The translations under genes were made by a program, and so were the position numbers. This document shows positions 57,984 to 64,000 of a stretch of 64,000 nt of DNA, one piece after another. This stretch comes from Hymenobacter busanensis (GTDB lineage: Bacteria; Bacteroidota; Bacteroidia; Cytophagales; Hymenobacteraceae). The stretch is from positions 124,001-188,000 of the forward strand of contig NZ_VTWU01000001.1 in NCBI RefSeq assembly GCF_008727865.1. The letters are read 5' to 3'. The notes under the pieces were generated by a model. That model did no database searches. It was not told the origin of the DNA and worked only from the letters and a program-made list of their open reading frames with translations. Within the stretch, counting starts at the first letter, position 1. Each line of letters starts with the position of its first letter.

Positions 57984-59192
57984 CTAGGCGTTGGCGCCGG
58001 TCATGGCCAGTACTTCTTTTACTTTCTGAGCGGCGTCTTTCAGCAACACGGCCGAGTACACCTTCAGGCCCGACTCGTCGATGATGCGGGCGCCTTCCTC
58101 GGCATTGGTGCCTTGCAGGCGCACGATGATGGGCACGCGGATGTCACCGATATTCTTGTAGGCTTCCACCACGCCGTTGGCCACCCGGTCGCAACGCACG
58201 ATGCCACCGAAGATGTTGATCAGGATGGCCTTCACGTTCGGGTCCTTCAGGATGATGCGGAAGCCAGCTTCCACGGTCTGGGCGTTGGCTCCACCGCCTA
58301 CGTCGAGGAAGTTGGCCGGCTCGCCACCGCTCAGCTTGATGATGTCCATGGTAGCCATAGCCAGGCCAGCGCCGTTCACCATGCAGCCCACGTTGCCGTC
58401 GAGCTTCACGTAGTTCAGGTTGGAGGCCGAGGCTTCTACTTCCAGCGGGTCTTCCTCGTTGGTGTCGCGCAGGGCCACGAAGTCTTTGTGGCGGTAGAGG
58501 GCGTTTTCGTCGAGGGTTACTTTGGCGTCAACGGCCAGAATCTTGTTGTCCGATGTTTTCAACACGGGGTTGATTTCGAACATCGACGAGTCGGTGTCGT
58601 CGTAGGCCTTGTAGAGGGCCGTCACGAACTTCACCATCTCTTTCTGGGCTTCGCCGCTCAGGCCGAGGTTGTAGGCAATTTTAGCGGCCTGGAAGGGGCG
58701 CAGACCCACGCGCGGGTCAATTACTTCCTTGTGGATCTTCTCGGGGTGCGCTTCGGCTACCTCCTCGATGTCCATACCGCCTTCGGTGGTGTAGATGATG
58801 ACGTTCTTGCCCGACGTACGGTCGAGCAGCACGCTCATGTAGTATTCCTTCGGCTCCGAGTCGCCGGGGTAGTACACGTCTTGGGCCACCAGCACCTTGT
58901 GCACCTTGCGGCCTTCGGCGCCGGTTTGCTTGGTTACCAGCTGCATGCCGATGATCTGGCCGGCAATGTCTTTCACCTGCTCCAGGTTTTTGGCGAGTTT
59001 CACCCCACCCCCTTTGCCGCGGCCCCCAGCGTGAATCTGGGCTTTGATGACGTGCCAGCTGGTGCCGGTTTGCTCGGTGAGCTTCTTGGCGGCTTCTACG
59101 GCCTCGTCGGCCGTTTCGGCCACGATGCCTTCCTGCACGCGCACGCCGTAGCGCTTCAGAATGTCTTTGCCCTGATATTCGTGAATGTTCAT
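57984..59192 (-). CDS. sucC: Succinyl-CoA ligase, beta subunit
   Basis: A 402 aa citric-acid-cycle enzyme subunit that forms succinyl-CoA with ADP or GDP. The ATP-grasp N-terminus [19 protein letters not shown] is diagnostic. [70 protein letters not shown] and [17 protein letters not shown] are the family landmarks. sucD is not adjacent, as is common in Bacteroidota. The open frame upstream of 59192 overlaps the neighbouring gene on the same strand and is not coding. Confidence 0.96.
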   Translation of the reverse strand: MNIHEYQGKDILKRYGVRVQEGIVAETADEAVEAAKKLTEQTGTSWHVIKAQIHAGGRGKGGGVKLAKNLEQVKDIAGQIIGMQLVTKQTGAEGRKVHKVLVAQDVYYPGDSEPKEYYMSVLLDRTSGKNVIIYTTEGGMDIEEVAEAHPEKIHKEVIDPRVGLRPFQAAKIAYNLGLSGEAQKEMVKFVTALYKAYDDTDSSMFEINPVLKTSDNKILAVDAKVTLDENALYRHKDFVALRDTNEEDPLEVEASASNLNYVKLDGNVGCMVNGAGLAMATMDIIKLSGGEPANFLDVGGGANAQTVEAGFRIILKDPNVKAILINIFGGIVRCDRVANGVVEAYKNIGDIRVPIIVRLQGTNAEEGARIIDESGLKVYSAVLLKDAAQKVKEVLAMTGANA

Positions 59193-59308
59193 ACTGGGAC
59201 TGGAGGTGGGTTTCGGGTTCCGGAAATCTGCCCGCGAAAGTAGGCAAAATGCAGCCAGCGCGGAAACCGATGCTGGAAGTAGTTGGCTGCCAGTGCAAAC
59301 GTTTGAGG

Positions 59309-60391
59309 CTACTGCCCATACCAGCGCGCCAGCACCTGCTCGGCCGGCTGGTGTTGGGGCGTAAAGTCGGCGCGGCGGCGGGCGGGGCTGTCGGGACGCA
59401 GGCCGGGGTACCACTTCCAGATGAACACGCCCGCAAACCACGGCTGCCGCCAGCAGGCCCGAAACAGGGCCTCGTAGCAAGCGGCCTGTGCGGCGGTATC
59501 GATGGGGGCGGGCTGGCGGCCATTGGGCCATTCCCAGGGCGCGGCGGCCGCGGCCGGTATGGCGCGGTAGCCGGCTTCGGTAAACAGCACCGGCCGCTTG
59601 AACTTGCGCTGCACCCGCGCCATTTCCCGCAGGTATGGCTGCCAGCCCTGCCGCAGCGTGGCTGTATCGGGGCGGGTGGCTTTGCTAAGCGGGAAATAGG
59701 CTTGGACACCGATGTAGTCGAGCGCGTCCCAGAATTGAATTTTCTCGTATTCGTCGTGCCAATTGGCCGCGTAGGTGAGCTGCCCCCGGTACACGCGCCG
59801 TATCTGCCGAATGAGTTGCCGCCATTGCTTTTCATGGCCTACCGACGTATGCCGCAACTCGGTGCCGATGCACAGGGCCTCCAGGTGGTGCTGCTCGGCC
59901 AGCCGGGCATAGTGCAGAATGAATGTCGTGTAGCTGGCAAACCACTGCTGCCAATCGGCGGCGGTGCGCATTTGAATCTGGCCCGGCCATTGGCCGCGGG
60001 CCCGCAGCCAGATGTGGGGCTTGAGCATGGTGCGGATGCCGTGACGCCGCGCCAGCCGGGCGGTGTGCACCAAACCGCTGTCGGCTTCTCCCCAAAAAAT
60101 GCGCCGCCGGCCGCCCGTAACCAGCGTTACTGCCGGGGAGGCCGAATCGGCCTGCCAGCCGAAAGGCGTTTGGGTGAGCCAGGTAACGTGGCAGCGCTCC
60201 AGTTCCAGAATTTCGGCCTCGGTCGTGGAATCGGAGGCTACCCAGCTCACGCCGCGCAGGCGCTGCGCCGGCGGTACCTCGACCGACGCCGACGCTGTGG
60301 CCGGCTGACCGCAGCGGTTGCTCATCAAGCAAAGAAGCACCAGCAGCAAGCCGCTGGCGCCAAGCATCCGTATAAGCCCCGAACTACGCAT
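59309..60391 (-). CDS. GH113-like glycoside hydrolase, membrane-anchored or exported
   Basis: A 360 aa TIM-barrel protein with an N-terminal hydrophobic leader (MRSSGLIRMLGASGLLLVLL) and a nearby Cys. Family-like landmarks are RLRGVSWVAS, GIRTMLKPHIWLR, the acid/base Glu in LCIGTELRHT, DYIGVQAYFPL and the nucleophile Glu in RPVLFTEAGYR, then FIWKWYPG. This is the clan GH-A layout of GH113 beta-mannanases and relatives. Activity could be mannan or another beta-glycan; no neighbouring glycan gene supports a choice. The start at 60391 is set by the signal. Confidence 0.75.
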   Translation of the reverse strand: MRSSGLIRMLGASGLLLVLLCLMSNRCGQPATASASVEVPPAQRLRGVSWVASDSTTEAEILELERCHVTWLTQTPFGWQADSASPAVTLVTGGRRRIFWGEADSGLVHTARLARRHGIRTMLKPHIWLRARGQWPGQIQMRTAADWQQWFASYTTFILHYARLAEQHHLEALCIGTELRHTSVGHEKQWRQLIRQIRRVYRGQLTYAANWHDEYEKIQFWDALDYIGVQAYFPLSKATRPDTATLRQGWQPYLREMARVQRKFKRPVLFTEAGYRAIPAAAAAPWEWPNGRQPAPIDTAAQAACYEALFRACWRQPWFAGVFIWKWYPGLRPDSPARRRADFTPQHQPAEQVLARWYGQ

Positions 60392-60432
60392 ACGGGCAAG
60401 ATACGCCGCAATCGGCATGTCGGCTTTCTGCG

Positions 60433-60440
60433 TAGCTTTG
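60433..60440 (+). promoter_or_regulatory. Candidate -7 element TAGCTTTG
   Basis: An exact TAnnTTTG box 36 bp before the TTG start of the ABC ATPase gene. No -33 TTG is visible. The spacing resembles that of the TonB-C gene at 3957. Confidence 0.4.
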
Positions 60441-60476
60441 CTTGCTTTTTCTCCCGCCTTTTAACGCTTATTCGGT

Positions 60477-61139
60477 TTGCTGCAGGCCGTTAACATCCGC
60501 AAACGCTACGGTTCGCTGGAAGTGCTCAAGGGCATCGACCTGACCATCGAAAAATCCGAAATCGTGTCCATTGTCGGCTCCTCGGGGGCTGGCAAAAGCA
60601 CGCTGCTGCACATTCTGGGCACCCTCGACGACCCCGACGCAGGCGAGGTCCTGTATGAGGGCGAAAGTATTTCGTCGCTGAAACGGGCCGATATGGCGCG
60701 CTTCCGCAACCGGCACATCGGCTTCGTGTTCCAGTTTCACAACCTGCTGCCCGAATTCACGGCCCTCGAAAACGTATGCCTGCCGGCTTATCTGGCCGGG
60801 CGCTCGGAGAAAGAAACCCGCGTGCGGGCCCGTGAGTTGCTCGGCATGCTCAACCTCGACCGCCGCGCCGACCACAAGCCCTCCGAAATGTCGGGCGGCG
60901 AACAGCAGCGCACGGCAGTGGCCCGCGCCCTCATCAACTCACCCGAAATCATCTTTGCCGACGAGCCCTCGGGCAACCTCGACTCGCAGAACGCGCAGGA
61001 CCTGCACCAGATTTTTTTCCTGCTGCGCAAGGAACTGGGGCAGACCTTCGTCATCGTGACCCACAACGACCAACTGGCCGAAATGGCCGACCGCAAGGTG
61101 GTCATGAAAGACGGCTACATCATCGAGCAGAGCCGCTAG
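60477..61139 (+). CDS. LolD-type ABC transporter ATPase
   Basis: A 220 aa cytoplasmic ATPase. Walker A is [12 protein letters not shown], the signature [15 protein letters not shown] and Walker [13 protein letters not shown], followed by the switch H in FVIVTHND. The sequence [20 protein letters not shown] is characteristic of the MacB/LolD family involved in lipoprotein release or peptide export. The start is a TTG, since no ATG precedes [10 protein letters not shown]. No membrane-permease gene is adjacent, so the partner is encoded elsewhere. A terminator follows. Confidence 0.9.
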   Translation: MLQAVNIRKRYGSLEVLKGIDLTIEKSEIVSIVGSSGAGKSTLLHILGTLDDPDAGEVLYEGESISSLKRADMARFRNRHIGFVFQFHNLLPEFTALENVCLPAYLAGRSEKETRVRARELLGMLNLDRRADHKPSEMSGGEQQRTAVARALINSPEIIFADEPSGNLDSQNAQDLHQIFFLLRKELGQTFVIVTHNDQLAEMADRKVVMKDGYIIEQSR

Positions 61140-61164
61140 CAGCCGCTCCGTTTTTATTCGTTTG

Positions 61165-61203
61165 AAAAGCCGCCGCGTCGAGCCAGACGCGGCGGCTTTT
61201 TTT
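61165..61203 (+). terminator. Rho-independent terminator of the ABC ATPase gene
   Basis: AAAAGCCGCCGCGTC pairs with GACGCGGCGGCTTTT around GAGCCA and is followed by T7. Confidence 0.93.
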
Positions 61204-61447
61204 GCGTACACGGCTCAGGGCTGAGGCTCTTTTTGGGTCCAGATGAACGCAAAAAAGCTGGTTCATAAGTGGCGAAAAGATATTGGCTAATGGTTTTAGC
61301 TTTTATGTTTTTGAATGTTGTCCGTAAATAGTTGATAGTCAGATATAAAAATTGCTAAAAAATGGGCTCATTTTTGCACCATTATTTTAGTCGATGCGTT
61401 ATCTTCACGTAACACAGAACGTACTACAGGGACTAAAGAACAAAGCC

Positions 61448-62230
61448 ATGACTGAGGCACAGAAAGACAACACCAAAGCACCGATTCGCAAGCTGAAAGC
61501 CGAGAGCTACGACATCTCGCGTTCGGACGAGACGCTGTCCTTGGCTAAGGATCTGGCGAACTTCATCAAGGAAAACAAGCTCACCACCGCCGTGCAGGGC
61601 AAGGAGTTTGTGAACGTGGAAGGCTGGCAGTACGCCGGCTCGCGCCTGGGCATTGTGCCCATCGTCGACCACGTCATCAACATGAGCACCGACACCGAAA
61701 TCAAGTACCAGGCCAAGGTGACGCTGTTTGACATGCGCAGCCAGCACACCGTGGGCGCCGGCTTTGCCATCTGCTCGAACAAGGAGCAGGGCAAAAAATT
61801 CTACCAGGAATTTGCCATTGCTTCGATGGCCCAGACGCGCGCTATTGGCAAAGCGTACCGCAATATCCTGGCCTGGATCATCCGCGCTGCAGGCTACGAG
61901 CCCACGCCGGCCGAGGAAATGGAGTACGGCGGCAACACGCCCGAAGCCAAAGCTGCGCCGGCTGCAGTAGAACCTGCACCCATGAAGGCCATTCCGGCCG
62001 AGCAGCCTGCACCTGCCGTTGCTGAGCCGCTGGCGCCGGCAGCTTCCTACGCCACCGCGCCGCAGAAGGAAGAAATCATCCGCCTGCTGAACCACCCGGT
62101 CATCACCCGCCAGGAGAAGACCAAGATGTTGCTCAATATCAACAAACTAGACCAGGAGCGCGCCAACTCGGCCATTGCCAACCTGAAGAAAACCATCGAA
62201 GGCCGCGAAGGCGACCAAGCTGCAGCCTAA
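61448..62230 (+). CDS. Uncharacterised protein resembling phage recombination-associated proteins
   Basis: A 260 aa cytoplasmic protein. The folded part (about residues 30-155) contains GKEFVNVEGWQYAGSRLGIVP, IKYQAKVTLFDMRS, EFAIASMAQTRAIGKAYRNILAWII and AAGYEPTPAEEM. The SMAQTRA ... AGYEPTPAEEM pattern recalls phage and actinobacterial proteins near single-strand annealing recombinases; this is memory, not a search. An Ala/Pro linker (about 160-205) precedes a helical end (KEEIIRLLNHPVITRQEKTK). The start is chosen at MTEAQKDN; the frame runs 18 codons further upstream. The preceding gap is AT-rich. recQ lies downstream. Confidence 0.62.
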   Translation: MTEAQKDNTKAPIRKLKAESYDISRSDETLSLAKDLANFIKENKLTTAVQGKEFVNVEGWQYAGSRLGIVPIVDHVINMSTDTEIKYQAKVTLFDMRSQHTVGAGFAICSNKEQGKKFYQEFAIASMAQTRAIGKAYRNILAWIIRAAGYEPTPAEEMEYGGNTPEAKAAPAAVEPAPMKAIPAEQPAPAVAEPLAPAASYATAPQKEEIIRLLNHPVITRQEKTKMLLNINKLDQERANSAIANLKKTIEGREGDQAAA

Positions 62231-62250
62231 GCATTCAGTCCTTCGGTTTC

Positions 62251-62285
62251 AAAAGCCCGGTTCCGTTTTGGAGCCGGGCTTTTTT
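62251..62285 (+). terminator. Rho-independent terminator before recQ
   Basis: AAAAGCCCGG pairs with CCGGGCTTTT around an interior TTCC/GGAG stem, with T6 after it. It separates the 61448-62230 gene from recQ. Confidence 0.9.
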
Positions 62286-62354
62286 GTGTTCGGTGCGAAA
62301 TGATGGGCCGGGTTGGGTAACTTCGTAATTGCATACAAAACCGCTTTATCTACC

Positions 62355-64000
62355 GTGCCCGCACCTACCGACGATATTCTCTCCGTTCTGCGCCAGCATT
62401 GGGGCCACAGCGCGTTTCGGCCGGGACAGGAAGACATTATCCGGGCCGTGCTGGCGGGACATGATGCCCTGGCGCTGCTGCCCACGGGCGGCGGCAAATC
62501 CATCTGCTTCCAGGTGCCGGCCCTCAGCCGCGACGGGTTGTGCCTGGTCATCTCGCCGCTGATTGCGCTGATGAAGGACCAGGTGGAAAACCTGCGCAAG
62601 CGCGGCATCAAGGCCGAGGCCGTGTACGCCGGCATGAGCCACCGCGACATCGATCAGACGCTGGATAACTGCGTGTACGGGCCGGTGAAGTTCCTGTACG
62701 TGTCGCCGGAGCGGCTGCTGACGGAGATGTTTCGGGCCCGCGTCGGCCGCATGAAAGTGCAGCTCATTGCCGTCGACGAAGCGCACTGCCTCTCGCAGTG
62801 GGGCTACGATTTCCGGCCACCGTATTTGCAGATTGCGGCCTTGCGCGAGCTGCTGCCGGGCGTGCCGGTGCTGGCTCTTACGGCTACGGCCACTGAAGAA
62901 GTGCGCCGCGACATTCGCGAAAAGCTGCAGTTCGGTCCCACGGGCCAGACGTTTCAGAAAAGCTTCCTGCGGCCCAACCTCTCGTATTCGGTGCAGCACA
63001 CCGAAGACAAGCTGCGCCGCCTGGTGGAAGTGCTGCAAGGCGTAGGCCCAAACAAAACCTCGGTGGTGTACGCCCGCACCCGCAAGCAAACCGAAGACGC
63101 CGCCGCGTGGCTGCAGCAGCACGGCCTGAAAGCCGCCGCCTACCACGCCGGCCTGCCGCCCGAGCAGCGCACCCGCGTACAGCAGGACTGGACCCAAGAC
63201 AAAACCCGAATAGTAGTAGCCACCAACGCCTTTGGCATGGGCATCGACAAGCCCGATGTGCGCTGCGTGGTGCACCTCGACGCGCCCGATTCCTTGGAAG
63301 CCTACTACCAAGAGGCCGGCCGCGCCGGGCGCGACGAGCAGTACGCGTTTGCCGTGCTGCTGTGGGCGCCCAACGACGGCGACGAAATGCGCCGCCGCAC
63401 CCTGCAGGCCCACCCGCCGCTGGATGTGGTGAAGCGCGTGTACCAGGCCCTGGCCAACTATTCGGGCACGGCCACCGGCGGCGGCGAGATGGTGGCTTTC
63501 GACTTCGATTTGCAGCAGTTTGCCCAAACCTACCGCCTCAAGCCCCTGGACGTGCACAACGCCATGCGCACCCTGGAGCGCGAAGGACTGGTGCAGCTCA
63601 ACGAAGCCGTGTTCAACCCGGCCAAAGTCTTCATTCCCATCGACGCCCGCGACCTGTACCGCTTTCAGGTCGACAACGCCCGGCACGACCAACTCATTAA
63701 AGCCGTTTTGCGGCTCTACGGCGGCGAGGTATTCAGCTCATTTCAGAGCATTTCGGAAGGGGCCCTGGCCCAGCACCTGCGCTGGAGCACCACCGAAGTG
63801 CGCAAGGCGCTGGAGTTTCTGCACCGCTCGGGCATCGTGCAGTTTCAGCCGCGGCACGAGTCGCCGCAGGCTATGTTTACCACGCCCCGCAAAGACGCCG
63901 ACCGGCTGCCGCTGAATGTGCCGGCGCTGGAAGCCGGGCGGGAGCGGGCCCTGCGCAAAACCGAATCGGTCATCGGCTACGCCACCGGCACGCGCTGCCG
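62355..64000 (+). CDS. recQ: RecQ-family ATP-dependent DNA helicase, truncated by the window end
   Basis: The first 548 codons of a superfamily 2 helicase. The start is GTG at 62355 (MPAPTDDILSVLRQHWG). Motif I is LPTGGGKS, motif II VDEAHCLSQWGYDFRPPY, with VLALTATAT, the motif V-VI block TNAFGMGIDKPDVRCVVH and YYQEAGRAGRDE. A winged-helix-like part follows. The sequence ends just as a Cys-rich zinc segment seems to begin (TGTRCR). No frame break is seen before the edge. Unwinds DNA in recombinational repair. Confidence 0.93.
   Translation, partial: MPAPTDDILSVLRQHWGHSAFRPGQEDIIRAVLAGHDALALLPTGGGKSICFQVPALSRDGLCLVISPLIALMKDQVENLRKRGIKAEAVYAGMSHRDIDQTLDNCVYGPVKFLYVSPERLLTEMFRARVGRMKVQLIAVDEAHCLSQWGYDFRPPYLQIAALRELLPGVPVLALTATATEEVRRDIREKLQFGPTGQTFQKSFLRPNLSYSVQHTEDKLRRLVEVLQGVGPNKTSVVYARTRKQTEDAAAWLQQHGLKAAAYHAGLPPEQRTRVQQDWTQDKTRIVVATNAFGMGIDKPDVRCVVHLDAPDSLEAYYQEAGRAGRDEQYAFAVLLWAPNDGDEMRRRTLQAHPPLDVVKRVYQALANYSGTATGGGEMVAFDFDLQQFAQTYRLKPLDVHNAMRTLEREGLVQLNEAVFNPAKVFIPIDARDLYRFQVDNARHDQLIKAVLRLYGGEVFSSFQSISEGALAQHLRWSTTEVRKALEFLHRSGIVQFQPRHESPQAMFTTPRKDADRLPLNVPALEAGRERALRKTESVIGYATGTRC

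Noticed and set aside
57984-59531. 515-residue SucC with a long N-terminal extension
   Set aside because: The family begins at MNIHEYQGK, encoded at 59192. The extension overlaps the GH113-like gene in a different frame.
1-64000. Prophage, insertion sequence, CRISPR or toxin-antitoxin system
   Set aside because: No transposase, integrase, Cas, phage structural or toxin motif and no regularly spaced repeats were found on reading both strands.

Overview
The window looks like chromosomal DNA from a GC-rich Bacteroidota of the order Cytophagales, most likely Hymenobacter or a close relative. This rests on a SusC/SusD pair, three proteins with type IX secretion (T9SS) C-terminal sorting domains, starts without clear Shine-Dalgarno sequences, and promoters of the Bacteroidota type (TTG, about 19-20 nt, TAnnTTTG). 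The genus is inferred from memory of similar proteins; no search was run. No phage, insertion sequence or CRISPR array was seen.

Layout. 34-6430: a LytS/LytTR two-component pair, an exported alpha/beta hydrolase, a small lipoprotein, a TonB-C protein, two unknowns and a DctA-type carboxylate symporter. 6573-6707: an unexplained structured element upstream of a TonB-dependent receptor. 9028-11094: a Tat-exported Gfo/Idh/MocA oxidoreductase and a PAP2 phosphatase. 11155-13853: an arsenic operon read leftwards, arsR-arsI-arsN-aqpS-arsC, with its promoter and operator visible and no ArsB or Acr3 pump. 14005-15690: small unknowns, a small acetyltransferase-like protein and a membrane protein. 15687-23525: a T9SS alpha-amylase, a T9SS endonuclease I, a Lys/Met-rich low-complexity exported protein and a fasciclin-domain protein.

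23756-52144 is the centrepiece, a pectin/galacturonate utilisation locus. GH28, GH105, GH43 and PL1 enzymes lie on the left. A T9SS secreted protein and a LacI-type regulator lie in the middle. A long rightward series follows: kduD, kduI, susC, susD, kdgF, a CE8-PL10 fusion, uxaB, uxaA, uxaC, kdgK, eda, exuT, a SnoaL/DUF4440-like protein and fbp. Together they can demethylate and cut pectin, import products, convert unsaturated uronate (KdgF, KduI, KduD) and galacturonate (UxaC, UxaB, UxaA) to KDG, and phosphorylate and split KDG (KdgK, Eda). Fbp would let the resulting triose feed gluconeogenesis. Three near-identical operator-like sequences (23756, 31698, 32974) sit before the GH28 operon, the T9SS protein and kduD, tying them into one candidate LacI regulon.

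52202-64000: a second MocA oxidoreductase, an aldehyde dehydrogenase, tRNA-Arg(CCG) with promoter and terminator, ohr, a transglutaminase-like protein, sucC, a GH113-like lipoprotein or exported protein, a LolD-type ATPase, a protein resembling phage recombination-associated proteins, and recQ cut off by the right edge.
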